DNA of 64,000 nt from JBAOHV01 sp963714875 (GTDB lineage Bacteria; Actinomycetota; Acidimicrobiia; Acidimicrobiales; Microtrichaceae): the NCBI GenBank assembly GCA_963714875.1, contig CAVQQI010000010.1, forward strand, positions 248,001 to 312,000, in the 5' to 3' direction. Below the pieces are notes generated by a model, which was not told the DNA's origin, did not search any database, and worked only from the letters and a program-made list of their open reading frames with translations. Each line of letters begins with the position of its first letter. Positions within the stretch are counted from its first letter, which is position 1. The position numbers and the translations under genes were made by a program. Shown one piece after another: positions 8,507-17,180 of the stretch.

Positions 8507-9477
8507 CTCCGGGCCGACGACGGCAGCACCGCGGGCAGAGGGGTGCCTCGCTCCTGCTCGTCCTCGCGCTCGTGGCGTTCCTGGGCGTGATGGTTCCGGC
8601 GATCCTCGGTCTGGTGATGTTGGGACCGAAGGTCACCAGGCCGGTGATCGAGGATCGTCGTGAGCTGTACGCCGCCAGCTCCGCGATCGACGCCGCGGTC
8701 GAGCTGGGTCGATCGAATCCCGACGTGGGAGTGCCGGGCGGGCCCTGTCCGACACAACAGATCATGGTCGACTCGCTCGAGGCCACGGTCCAGTGCCGAC
8801 AACACGCCTACCCCGAGGACGGCTGCCTCTATCTGGACCGGTTCGTCAACTACACAGCGGAGGTGCGCAGACCCGGCGACAGTGCGGTGCTGGCGCGTGC
8901 AGCCGCCGAGGTCGTCTACCGGTTCGACCTGCACGGACCGCCGGAGGTGGAGATCCGCCAATGGACCCCCGACGCCGACGGTCCGGTCACCACCTCTCCG
9001 TTGCCCCCATGCGGTCCGGGTGTCTCGACGACCACGACCTCCACCCTGGTTCCGACGACCTCCACGACCACCACGACCTCCACGACCACGACCACCACGA
9101 CGACGACCACCGCTCCGACGGGCAGTTCCCGCACCCGCTGGACCGCCACAGCCACCTCGACGTCGGGCAGCGACTGGAAGGCCGAGGCGGCGATCGAAGT
9201 GACCAGCTCCTCGGGCGGCCCGATCGAGGCTGCGTCCGTGACCGTGCGGCCCGAGTACCTGGTGAACGGGTCGAGTACCTGGGTGGTCGCGGCGGACATC
9301 ACCGGAACGACCACCGCCGCCGGATCGAACACGTTCCATTCGGCCACGTACCGGCGCGCCGGCAACAGTCGTGTCACCCAGGTTCGGTTCACCGTCCTCG
9401 CCGTGACCACCCCGCAGGGCCTGGGCTGGGACAGCGTCGTGTCCGAGCCGATCAGCGTGGTGGTCAACGCTCCCTGA
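8503..9477 (+). CDS. PilX-like protein with Thr-rich linker and C-terminal domain
   Basis: 324 residues from a GTG overlapping the previous TGA, with AAGAGG as ribosome-binding site. The N-terminus RGASLLLVLALVAFLGVMVP resembles PilX-type minor pilins, which keep the hydrophobic helix but lack the GFxxxE signal. About residues 170-205 are a nearly pure threonine/serine linker, followed by a beta-rich domain of roughly 110 residues. Together with the two upstream genes it forms a pilin-like operon. The function is otherwise unknown. Confidence 0.7.
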   Translation: MTPGRRRQHRGQRGASLLLVLALVAFLGVMVPAILGLVMLGPKVTRPVIEDRRELYAASSAIDAAVELGRSNPDVGVPGGPCPTQQIMVDSLEATVQCRQHAYPEDGCLYLDRFVNYTAEVRRPGDSAVLARAAAEVVYRFDLHGPPEVEIRQWTPDADGPVTTSPLPPCGPGVSTTTTSTLVPTTSTTTTTSTTTTTTTTTTAPTGSSRTRWTATATSTSGSDWKAEAAIEVTSSSGGPIEAASVTVRPEYLVNGSSTWVVAADITGTTTAAGSNTFHSATYRRAGNSRVTQVRFTVLAVTTPQGLGWDSVVSEPISVVVNAP

Positions 9478-9488
9478 TCCGCCAGCCG

Positions 9489-9659
9489 TCAGATGGAGTT
9501 CCCGCTGTTGGGCTGCTCCTCGAACCAGGTTGTGGGCGGGTTCACCATCGCCAGCCAGTCCTGGGGCCACGACGGGGACCGCGCAGGGTCCAGTCGGCAC
9601 TCACGTCGCCTGGGGTGAGCGGTTCTTGGGGCTCGTCGCTGGAACAACTCCTCGGTCAC
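9489..9659 (-). CDS. possible small protein or gene remnant
   Basis: 56-codon reading frame from GTG 9659. Its last 35 codons (WPQDWLAMVNPPTTWFEE) have strongly GC-biased third positions typical of coding sequence here; the first 20 do not. It is not recognised. It could be a real small gene, the surviving end of a larger one, or chance. Confidence 0.3.
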   Translation of the reverse strand: MTEELFQRRAPRTAHPRRRECRLDPARSPSWPQDWLAMVNPPTTWFEEQPNSGNSI

Positions 9660-9687
9660 CGTGTTCCCGCAATGACACGGATCGCAC

Positions 9688-9693
9688 GAGGAG
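9688..9693 (+). promoter_or_regulatory. ribosome-binding site of pirin gene
   Basis: GAGGAG lies one base before ATG 9695 but seven before ATG 9701, which favours the second ATG as the start. Confidence 0.6.
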
Positions 9694-9700
9694 CATGACC

Positions 9701-10757
9701 ATGACGACGCCGACCACCGACGCAGCACAGGTCGTCCTGCAACGGTTCCCCCTGGGGTCCCAGTGGCCGACGATCGATCCCTTCCTCTTCGTCGCGCATC
9801 ACCGCGACGATTACCCGGCCGGCAACGAGCGCCTGGGCCCCGACGAACCGCTGGACGGCCGCAACATCGGCCAGGACTTCGCCGATGTCGACGGCTGGAA
9901 CATGTACCACGGCAGCGTCGTGCCGGGGTTCCCCCAGCACCCCCACCGCGGGTTCGAGACCGTCACCTACGTCCGGTCGGGTTTCGTCGACCACGCCGAC
10001 TCCCTGGGCGCTGCGGCGCGCTACGGCGACGGCGACACGCAGTGGATGACCGCCGGGTCCGGCATCGTGCACTCCGAGATGTTCCCGCTGCTCGAACAGG
10101 CCGAGGCCAACCCCGCAGAGCTGTTCCAGATATGGCTGAACCTGCCCGCCGAGGACAAGTCGGCCGATCCGGCGTTCAAGATGTTCTGGGACGAGCAGAT
10201 CCCCAAGGTGCGGACCGACGACGGCAACGTCTCGGTCACGGTCATCACCGGCGAGCTCGCCGGCCAGCCGGGGGTGGCGCCGCCGCCGCAGCTCGTGGGC
10301 CGCCCGGGCCGAGGCCGAGGTCGCGATCTGGCACATCCGCCTGGATGGGGGTGCCAGCTGGGAGCTGCCGCCGACGGCGTTCGCGGAGACCAACCGGGTG
10401 CTCTACGTCTTCGACGGGGACCGGGTCGAGCTGTCCGGTGAGCACCTGCCCGCCGGACACGGCGCGCTCATCGACAGCTCGGCGCCGGTGACGCTGGTGG
10501 CAGGTGGTGGACCGGTCGAGTGCCTGGTGCTCCAGGGTCGGCCGATCGCGGAGCCCGTGGCCCGCTACGGCCCGTTCGTCATGAACACCGAGCACGAGAT
10601 CCGCCAGGCGTTCGAGGACTACCGCGCCACCCAGTTCGGTGGCTGGCCCTGGCCCAGCGACGATCCCGTGCACGACCGCCGGCAGCGGTTCGCCCGCCAC
10701 CCCGACGGGCGGCTCGACCAGCCGGCAGGCACCCCGGCCACTCCAGCCGAGGCCTGA
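9701..10757 (+). CDS. pirin family protein (one frame break)
   Basis: Two-cupin pirin homologue. The N-terminal cupin holds the metal-binding pattern GFPQHPHRGFETVTYV and, further on, GSGIVHSEMF. The C-terminal half reads VAIWHIRLDGG then RVLYVFDGDRVELSGE and ends with the pirin-like GPFVMNTEHEI segment. The frame changes by one extra base at about 10289, and removing it gives PPPSSWAARAEAEVAIW, as expected of the family. Pirins are iron-binding proteins, some with quercetinase activity; the role here is unknown. It appears to be a single-gene unit. Confidence 0.85.
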
Positions 10758-10817
10758 TTCCCGCTCGGACCGACGCCCGCCGCCACGGGCTGGCGCTCCG
10801 GTTCGACCCGCGAACCG

Positions 10818-11744
10818 TCAGGGTGTGCCGAGCGCCGCTCTGGCGGCGTCGGCCACCTCGGTCACGGCGCGAGCGCCGGCATCGACGAGTGGGCCCAGCT
10901 GGAAGAAGGTGTGCACCATCCCGTCGTAGCGGGAGTGCGTGACCTCGACTCCTGCGGCAACGAGCTGGGCCGCGAAGGTGGCGCCCTGGTCGCGCAGCGG
11001 GTCGTACTCGGCGGTGATCACCAGCGCGGGCGCCACCCCGGCATGGGACGGAGCCCGGCCCGGCGAGGCACGCCAGTCGTCGGGGTCGGCCGCGTAGCAC
11101 TCGTGGAACCAGTCCATCGTCTCGACATCGAGGATGTAGCCGGATCCGTTCTCGGTCATCGACGGGCTCTGGTCGGCCTGGTCGACGAGTGGGTAGACGA
11201 GCAGTTGGGCGGCAAGCTCCAGACCGGTGTCTCGGGCCACCAGTGCGACCACGGCGCTCAGGTTGCCGCCGGCGGAGTCGCCGCACACCACGATCCCCGC
11301 ATCGTCGCTGCCACCGAGCTCGCCCCGGTGCTCGTCGGCCCACTGCACCGCTGCCCACGCGTCGTCGAGCGCTGCGGGGAAGGGGTGCTCGGGGGCGAGC
11401 CGGTAGTCGACCGACACCACGGTCGCCCCGGACTGCACGGCGAGCTGCCGACAGATCTGGTCGTGGCTGTCCAGGTCGCCGATCGTGAAGCCGCCCCCGT
11501 GGAAGAACACGACGATGCCCAGGGCACCTTCGTTGCGGTAGAGCCGGACCGGGATCTCCCCGGCCGGTCCGGGGATGGTCCGATCCGTGACCTCATCGAG
11601 ATCGGGGCCGGCGCCGGCGACCGCGGCCAGGGCCAGGTACGCAGCTCGGCGTTCCTCGACGGACTGCGTCGATCGCGGTGGCCCGTCGGCGACCATGGCT
11701 TCGACGACGTCGACGATGGGTGCGATCTGCGGGTCGAGCGGCAT
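10818..11744 (-). CDS. HSL-family alpha/beta hydrolase (acetylhydrolase/esterase)
   Basis: 308 residues. It carries the hormone-sensitive-lipase oxyanion motif HGGGF (about residue 85), the nucleophile elbow GDSAGGN, the catalytic aspartate in EYDPLRD and the histidine in GMVHTF. It therefore hydrolyses short-chain esters. The start at ATG 11744 is supported by TACCCT six bases upstream. It appears to be monocistronic. Confidence 0.9.
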   Translation of the reverse strand: MPLDPQIAPIVDVVEAMVADGPPRSTQSVEERRAAYLALAAVAGAGPDLDEVTDRTIPGPAGEIPVRLYRNEGALGIVVFFHGGGFTIGDLDSHDQICRQLAVQSGATVVSVDYRLAPEHPFPAALDDAWAAVQWADEHRGELGGSDDAGIVVCGDSAGGNLSAVVALVARDTGLELAAQLLVYPLVDQADQSPSMTENGSGYILDVETMDWFHECYAADPDDWRASPGRAPSHAGVAPALVITAEYDPLRDQGATFAAQLVAAGVEVTHSRYDGMVHTFFQLGPLVDAGARAVTEVADAARAALGTP

Positions 11745-11750
11745 GGTCGA

Positions 11751-11756
11751 AGGGTA
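11751..11756 (-). promoter_or_regulatory. -10 element, leaderless promoter of hydrolase
   Basis: TACCCT, six bases (TCGACC), then ATG 11744. Confidence 0.6.
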
Positions 11757-11844
11757 TGGGACGCCGCACAACGGCTCCGGGAGCACGCAAGATCGATCGC
11801 CCAGCAGGGCGAGGCCCAGGGAGCGCCGCCACCGGATCGGGCCC

Positions 11845-12267
11845 TCAACCGGCGAGCACCACCGCCAGCACGAGCCCGCGCAGTGTCCATGCGGCTGTTC
11901 GCACCCAGTTGGTCGAGACGAGCCGCCGGGCCGCGTCGGGGTCGTGCTGCTCGGCCAGTCGCCGGTGCAGCGGTACCTGGAGCAGGACGGTGGAGCCCAA
12001 CGCCACGGCCAGCAGCGCCGCGGCCGTCCAGGCGGCCAGAGCCGACATCGACGCAGGCCGTTCGACCAGCAGGATGAGCGCGGTGACACCTTCGACGGCC
12101 ATCAGCGGGCCGACCAGCCAGGTGATCCTGCGTTGGTGGTCCACCACCGCGTCGACGGGCGAGCGGGCCGACCACCTGGCGAGCATCGGGTAGTGCACGA
12201 GTTGCACCATCCAGATGAGGCCGACCATCGCCCAGGTGGCGGCGGCGCCGGCGACCAGGACGATCAT
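11845..12267 (-). CDS. small integral membrane protein
   Basis: 140 residues with four predicted membrane segments, beginning with WAMVGLIWMVQLVHYPML and followed by further hydrophobic stretches near residues 50, 80 and 125. It overlaps the upstream DUF2071 gene by ATGA (12264-12267), so the two are coupled. The family is common in actinobacteria without a known function. Confidence 0.75.
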   Translation of the reverse strand: MIVLVAGAAATWAMVGLIWMVQLVHYPMLARWSARSPVDAVVDHQRRITWLVGPLMAVEGVTALILLVERPASMSALAAWTAAALLAVALGSTVLLQVPLHRRLAEQHDPDAARRLVSTNWVRTAAWTLRGLVLAVVLAG

Positions 12268-13097
12268 GGCGGGGTCGGTCGACCGGGAGTGGGGGCCGTG
12301 CGCACGGTCCTGAAGCGAGACACCTCCACGTCGACCCCGGGCGAGTACATGGCGTGGGGCGCTCCGGCGGGTGCCGGCAACCCGGCAGCCTCGATCAGGT
12401 CACCACGGACCTCGACATCGGTGAGGTGGTGCAGCGGCCATCGGGCGTGGTCGACCCGACCGTGCATCAATCGATCCCCACGTCGGGTGATCAGGGCCCA
12501 GCGAGCGCTCAGGAAGTGCTCGAGTTCCCCGACGGACTCCGGTGCCATGGGGGCGCCGACGGTGAAGCGCATGTCGGCGCGGCCTGCGGTGCCGCGGGGC
12601 CAGCGCCGCTCGGTGCGGTAGCGGTGGTGGTCGCCGTTGCGATGGTGCTCGGTGTGGGCCCAGCAGTAGGGCAGCGCGAACGCGCTGCGGGCGACCGCGA
12701 CGATCGCGGCGCGTGGGACGTCGAGGGAGAAGAACCAGACGGCTCGTCGCCCGAGCTGGTCGGTGACGTAGGTGCGGACGTTGATCTCCAGGAAGCTGCC
12801 GAGCCAGGGGACCACGGGGGACCGCCAGAAGCGCACGTCGCGCATCTCGAACGGGATCAGCCCCACCCACGCGTCGCCGTCGAAGGTGTCGACGGTGACA
12901 CCCCGCGGGAGCAGACGCTGCACCACGTCGCTCGGATAGCGCCAGTGGAAGTACGCGAGCTCGGCCCAACGCTGGCGGAGGAGCGTCCTGTCGGTCAGCC
13001 CCGGTGGACTGGGTGAGACCGCCTCGACACCCTGATCTGCCGGGACAGCGGACGTCGAGCTGACCGACGGCGAGAAGGGGCGGACGGGAGTGGACAC
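12264..13097 (-). CDS. DUF2071 (YqjF-like) protein
   Basis: 277 residues from GTG 13097. The family hallmarks are present: LAYFHWRYPSDVVQRLLP near residue 48, VGLIPFEMRDV, FLEINVRTYV, and a C-terminal region resembling acetoacetate decarboxylase folds. The biochemical function is unknown. The first 35 residues are low-complexity and may be a too-early start. It is co-transcribed with the small membrane protein. Confidence 0.8.
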   Translation of the reverse strand: MSTPVRPFSPSVSSTSAVPADQGVEAVSPSPPGLTDRTLLRQRWAELAYFHWRYPSDVVQRLLPRGVTVDTFDGDAWVGLIPFEMRDVRFWRSPVVPWLGSFLEINVRTYVTDQLGRRAVWFFSLDVPRAAIVAVARSAFALPYCWAHTEHHRNGDHHRYRTERRWPRGTAGRADMRFTVGAPMAPESVGELEHFLSARWALITRRGDRLMHGRVDHARWPLHHLTDVEVRGDLIEAAGLPAPAGAPHAMYSPGVDVEVSRFRTVRTAPTPGRPTPP

Positions 13098-13238
13098 TGC
13101 GGCGGCCTCGTGGTGGTGGATGCACCAGTGGTTCGTCGCAGGAACGTCCAGCGGATGCAGCCGCCACCGGAGGTCCGTGTGTCATGCGGCTCGTCCCGGG
13201 TCTGCACGTCGCCTGGCCGCTCGGGGTAGGAAGCAGTC

Positions 13239-13646
13239 ATGAGCACCGTCGAGTTCCCGTTCCGCTTCGATCCCGCCTTCAGGATCGTGGCCCGCCCGTT
13301 CGGCATCCACCCCGAGGCCGCAGTGGTGCGCATCGAGGATGACGAGCTGCTCGCGGACTTCGGGCCGTGGCACGTGCGCACCCCGCTCGCCAACGTGCGT
13401 GCGGCGACGGTCACCGGCGGCTACGCCTGGCCCAAGGTGATCGGTCCGGCGCGCGGCTCGATCAAGGACCGGGGGCTGACCTTCGCCACCAACGCGGACG
13501 AAGGCGTGTGCATCTGCTTCGACGAGCCGGTGCGAGGCATCGACCCGTGGGGATTCGTCCGCCACCCGGCGCTGACGGTCACGGTGGCGGAACCCGCAGC
13601 ACTGGCCGAGCTGCTGGAGCTCCTGGGGGCAGACCCCCCGCGCTGA
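13239..13646 (+). CDS. conserved hypothetical protein
   Basis: 135 residues with no membrane segment and no recognised catalytic motif. It contains FRFDPAFRIVARPFGI and SIKDRGLTFATNADEGVCI. Codon third positions are strongly GC-biased, so it is coding. TAGGAA followed by six bases precedes the ATG, close to the leaderless pattern. The function is unknown. Confidence 0.7.
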   Translation: MSTVEFPFRFDPAFRIVARPFGIHPEAAVVRIEDDELLADFGPWHVRTPLANVRAATVTGGYAWPKVIGPARGSIKDRGLTFATNADEGVCICFDEPVRGIDPWGFVRHPALTVTVAEPAALAELLELLGADPPR

Positions 13647-13692
13647 TTCCGCGGCGCCGCCCGAGGGCTCCCCGCAGGGTCGGGGTTCGCCG

Positions 13693-14138
13693 TCAGTCCG
13701 GTTCGGGTGGGTGGTCGCCGATCGATCGGTCGTGCACCGCTGCGGGTCGCCGCTCGTGCCCCGGCGTGAGCTCGTGCGGCGGTCGTCCTTCATCCGCGAT
13801 TCGAACACGTGGCGTTCGCCGCCCTGGTGTCGTGCCTCCAGATGCCGCACCGCATCGGTGACGGCCCGGTGGTACAGATCGTCGTACTCCTCGACGATCT
13901 GGAACGACCAGCGACCGTCGATGGCGTTGCGACCGACGATGTCCCGCTCCAGCGCATCCGCATCATCGGTCTGTCCTGCGTCACGCAGCATGTCGGCCGC
14001 CTCACCGAAGAGCAGGTCGGCGCGACCCATGAGCTGGTGGAACGAGTACAGGTGCCCCCGTGCTCGCTCGACGTACTCGAGCGCCTCGCTGGCCTTGCCG
14101 ACCGCCTCGATCAACGCTTCGTCGTCATACTCCGACAT
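13693..14138 (-). CDS. conserved hypothetical protein (possible frame break near C-terminus)
   Basis: About 148 residues. An alpha-helical protein beginning SEYDDEALIEAVGKASEA, with VERARGHLYSFHQLMGRAD, GRNAIDGRWSFQIVEE and YHRAVTDAVRHLEARH. The coding frame seems to change near 13770-13785, after RMKDD, to one ending HELTPGHERRPA and stopping at 13693. That change equals one missing base or two extra, unlike the +1 pattern elsewhere. The function is unknown; it appears to be a conserved actinobacterial protein. Confidence 0.6.
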
Positions 14139-14301
14139 GTCGCCTCCTGTCCGACACCAGAATGGACGCGAGCAGATCGACGGTCACGGCGGTGCCTCCG
14201 AACTCGTCGGTGCAGGGCTGCAACCGCCAGGGCCCAGGTCGGTGGTCGAGAGCCACTGGTTCGACCGGGGCCACGACCGCCCGCCGGTCCACCAGGACCA
14301 T
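14125..14301 (-). CDS. possible small protein overlapping the next gene
   Basis: 58 codons from ATG 14301 (VLVDRRAVVAPVEPVALD, WRLQPCTDEFGGTAVTVDLL) with GC-rich third positions. It overlaps the start of the gene at 14138 by 14 bases. It might extend upstream to ATG 14380 through another one-base frame step. It is not recognised. Confidence 0.35.
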   Translation of the reverse strand: MVLVDRRAVVAPVEPVALDHRPGPWRLQPCTDEFGGTAVTVDLLASILVSDRRRHVGV

Positions 14302-14435
14302 CTGGGCGCAGACAAGCAGATTCCGCTGAGCCCGGCCGTTCGTCCGGCGTAGGTGTGCCGTGCGGACCCTGAAGCTTCATCTCCAGGTCGGCGGTTCGCT
14401 GCACTGCGTTCCATTTCTCGTCGTACCGTCCGGCC
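14139..14435. other. interval between divergent genes
   Basis: These 297 bases separate the hypothetical gene at 14138 from phoD. They contain the possible small minus-strand ORF and, at the right end, the phoD promoter element; nothing else is recognised. Confidence 0.5.
14424..14429 (+). promoter_or_regulatory. -10 element, leaderless promoter of PhoD-like gene
   Basis: TACCGT, six bases (CCGGCC), then ATG 14436. Confidence 0.6.
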
Positions 14436-15989
14436 ATGGACCGACGCACGCTGCTGACCTCGGCCGCCGGCCTGGGAGCCATGACCGTCTCCGCCTGCGT
14501 GCCGGGCCCGGCGCCGATGTACCCGCCGCAGTCCGGGCTGCCCTTCGAAGGAACTGGTGCATTCCCCTCGGGCGTCGGAAGTGGTGACCCGACGGCCAAT
14601 TCGGTCCTGCTGTGGGTCAGGGTGCACCCCGAGCGTGACTCCGGCAGCGGGGTGCCGGTGCGGGTCGAGGTGTCCCGCACCCAGGAGATGGACGAGGTCG
14701 TCTGGGCCGGTCGTTCGCTGGCAACTGCGGAGTCGGACCACTGTGTCACCATCGATGCGGTGGGTCTCCGGCCCGGGACCACGTACTGGTACCGGTTCGG
14801 GATCCCCGGCCACCAGAGCCCAGTGGGCAGGACCCGCACGGCTCCTGGGTCGGGCGCCGCCAGGATGCGACTCGCTGCGTTCAGCTGCCAGCGGATCACC
14901 CACGGCTGGTTCACCGCGCACGCCGACATGGCGCGACTCGCGGACGATCCGGCCACGGACCTGGACCTGGTCCTGTGCCTGGGGGACTACGTGTACGACA
15001 CCGGCTACGCCGATCGGGTCCGCGTGCCCGGGCGCGACGATCCCATCCAGGACGCCCGGACGCTGCAGGACTTCCGGTCGAAGTACCGGCTGTACCGTTC
15101 GGATCCGGACCTCCAGGCGATGCATGCCCGGTATCCCGTGGTCCACATGTTCGACAACCACGACGGCCTGGACGGTCCCGGTGACCCGCAGGCAGCGGCG
15201 GCACGACGAGCGTTCTTCGAACACCTACCCGTTCGCCAGGATGAGCCCGGTCGGCTTCGACGATCGCTGCGCTGGGGCGACCTGGTCGAAGTGTTCGTGA
15301 CCGACCAGCGATCGTTCCGGGACGCAACGCTCCCCGGGGCGGGGCCGCTCGGCACGTCGACGTTCGACGAGCCGGCGATCCTCGACCCCCGGCGCACGAT
15401 GCTCGGTGCGGAACAGCGCGAGTGGTTGATCCGGGGGCTGGTCGGATCCGACGCTCGCTGGAAGATCCTGGGCAGCCAACTGATGTTCTGGCCGTGGCGC
15501 ACCGTGGCTCAGCTCCCGGGTCAGCCACGCGGTGCCGGCACGTACCTGAACCTGACGCAATGGGACGGCTACGTGGCCGAACGTTTCGCCGTGCTCGATG
15601 CGCTCGAGTCGGCCGATGTGCGCAACACGCTGGTCGTCTCCGGCGACAGCCACGTCTTCTCGGCCGCTCAGGTGGCACCCGATGTCGACGATCCGCGGTC
15701 GTCGCCACGGGTGGTCGAGTTCGGCACCGGATCCGTGACGTCGAACAACGCGGACGAGAACGGGTACCCGACCGACGACCTGACCGGACCGTTTCTCCGT
15801 TCGGTCAACCCGCACCTCAAGTGGTTCGAGTCGGAGCGTCACGGCTACGTGGTGCTGGAACTGGCTCCGGGTGCTGCGGCTGCGGAGTTCCGGTCACCGA
15901 GGACGATCCGCGCCAGGACGTCCGAGGTCGAGGTGTTGCGGCGGTTCCGGGTGAGCGCCGGCACGCAGCGGCTCGAGTGGATCCGCTGA
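14436..15989 (+). CDS. PhoD-like alkaline phosphatase / metallophosphoesterase
   Basis: 517 residues. The export signal MDRRTLLTSAAGLGAMTVSA is followed by a cysteine, suggesting a lipoprotein, possibly Tat-exported (DRRTLL). A PhoD N-terminal Ig-like domain (PSGVGSGDPTANSVLLWVRV) precedes the phosphodiesterase core. Metal-site motifs are visible: LCLGDYVYD, HMFDNHDGLDG and SGDSHVFSAAQV. It hydrolyses phosphomono- or diesters outside the cell, probably with Fe3+/Ca2+ as in other PhoD enzymes. It stands alone and converges with the arsenic operon. Confidence 0.9.
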   Translation: MDRRTLLTSAAGLGAMTVSACVPGPAPMYPPQSGLPFEGTGAFPSGVGSGDPTANSVLLWVRVHPERDSGSGVPVRVEVSRTQEMDEVVWAGRSLATAESDHCVTIDAVGLRPGTTYWYRFGIPGHQSPVGRTRTAPGSGAARMRLAAFSCQRITHGWFTAHADMARLADDPATDLDLVLCLGDYVYDTGYADRVRVPGRDDPIQDARTLQDFRSKYRLYRSDPDLQAMHARYPVVHMFDNHDGLDGPGDPQAAAARRAFFEHLPVRQDEPGRLRRSLRWGDLVEVFVTDQRSFRDATLPGAGPLGTSTFDEPAILDPRRTMLGAEQREWLIRGLVGSDARWKILGSQLMFWPWRTVAQLPGQPRGAGTYLNLTQWDGYVAERFAVLDALESADVRNTLVVSGDSHVFSAAQVAPDVDDPRSSPRVVEFGTGSVTSNNADENGYPTDDLTGPFLRSVNPHLKWFESERHGYVVLELAPGAAAAEFRSPRTIRARTSEVEVLRRFRVSAGTQRLEWIR

Positions 15990-16012
15990 GACCATTCTGG
16001 CCATCGAGGAGC

Positions 16013-16432
16013 TCACTCCGTGCGCTGGCCGAGCGAGTGCAGGAGGTCCTTCACCCGACGCTCGATCTCGTCACGGATCGGTCGGACCGCATCGACGTCC
16101 CGGCCGGCCGGATCCTCCAGCTGCCAGTCCAGGTAGCGGGTACCCGGATAGAACGGGCACTCGTCCCCGCACCCCATGGTGATGACGACGTCGGACTGCT
16201 CGACCGTGGCGTCCTCGAGGCGCTTGGGCCGTGCGCCGCCGGCGAGCAGGTCGATGCCCAGCTCCGCCATGACCTCGACGACGGCCGGGTTGATCGAGGC
16301 AGCGGGCGCCGTGCCGGCGGACCGCACCACGACGCCATCGCCGCCGTGGTGCGACAGCAAGGCCGCGGCCATCTGGGAGCGCCCGGCGTTGTGGACGCAC
16401 ACGAACAGCACCTCGGGTCGGTGATCAGTCAT
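16013..16432 (-). CDS. arsC: arsenate reductase, low-molecular-weight phosphatase type
   Basis: 139 residues. It has the phosphatase P-loop CX5R in FVCVHNAGRSQMAAALL near the N-terminus, GTAPAASINPAVVEVMAE, and the acid loop MGCGDECPFYPGTRYLDW with extra cysteines used in resolving the catalytic disulphide. It reduces arsenate to arsenite. It is the last gene of the arsenic operon and starts eight bases inside the aquaporin gene end. The reductant (thioredoxin or mycothiol) cannot be decided from sequence. Confidence 0.9.
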   Translation of the reverse strand: MTDHRPEVLFVCVHNAGRSQMAAALLSHHGGDGVVVRSAGTAPAASINPAVVEVMAELGIDLLAGGARPKRLEDATVEQSDVVITMGCGDECPFYPGTRYLDWQLEDPAGRDVDAVRPIRDEIERRVKDLLHSLGQRTE

Positions 16433-17180
16433 CGGAGGACTCCGCGTCGGGTCGGGGGTAGAAGAGCCGGATCAGGCCCAGGGCGACGACAGCGCCGACG
16501 AGTTGCATCGCGATGAACATCGGTGCCGACGAGGGAGCGATGCCGGCGAAGGTGTCCGACAGCGTGCGCGCCACGGTGACCGCCGGGTTGGCGAAGCTGG
16601 TGGACGACGTGAAGAAGTAGGCCCCGCCGATCCACGCGCCGACGGCGAACGGCACGGCTGCGGCGCGACCAGTGCGCACGCAGCCGTTGATGACCAACAG
16701 CAGTCCGACGGTCGCGACGATCTCCGACAACCACAACGCCGGCGAGGACCGCTGCGTGGAGGACAACTCGATGGCCGGCAGCTCGAACATCAGGTTGGCG
16801 AGGATCGCGCCGACGCAGCCGCCGACGACCTGCGCCGCGACGTACAGGAGGGTGTCGCGGGTGGTGATGGTGTCGAGCAGGCGATCGGTCAGGGTGACCA
16901 CCGGGTTGAAGTGCGCGCCCGACACTGCGCCGAACATCAGGATCAGTCCGATCAGCGCGCCGGCGGTCGCTGCGGCGTTCTCGAGCAGCTGCAGCCCCAC
17001 GTCCGACGGCGACAGCCGCGATGCCATGATTCCCGAGCCGATGACCGCGACGATCAGGAAGGCAGTGCCCACGGCCTCGGCGGCCAGGCGACGGGTGAGA
17101 TCCAGCCGCAGTTGACCTGTGCCGGTCTCGACCTGTGCTGCGAGCTCCGGGCGGGTCGGGTGGAGCTGGTCGTCGCTCAC
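16425..17180 (-). CDS. MIP/aquaporin family channel, probable arsenite efflux channel
   Basis: 251 residues, six membrane helices and the two half-helix motifs: HFNPVVTL (NPV, replacing the first NPA) and SFANPAVTVARTL (NPA). The location between an ArsR-ArsC fusion and ArsC, with ATGA overlaps, indicates arsenite permeation, as known for AqpS of rhizobial ars operons. No ArsB or Acr3 pump is in the window, so downhill exit of arsenite made by ArsC is the likely strategy. That last point is inference. Confidence 0.85.
   Translation of the reverse strand: MSDDQLHPTRPELAAQVETGTGQLRLDLTRRLAAEAVGTAFLIVAVIGSGIMASRLSPSDVGLQLLENAAATAGALIGLILMFGAVSGAHFNPVVTLTDRLLDTITTRDTLLYVAAQVVGGCVGAILANLMFELPAIELSSTQRSSPALWLSEIVATVGLLLVINGCVRTGRAAAVPFAVGAWIGGAYFFTSSTSFANPAVTVARTLSDTFAGIAPSSAPMFIAMQLVGAVVALGLIRLFYPRPDAESSDD

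Noticed and set aside
9040..9125. Trinucleotide ACC/ACG run as a microsatellite
   Set aside because: It lies in frame inside an exported protein and encodes its Thr-rich linker.
13239..13646. Continuation of the minus-strand gene at 13693-14138 through this interval
   Set aside because: The plus-strand frame here has a start with good spacing and coding-like third positions; the minus-strand gene most likely stops at 13693.
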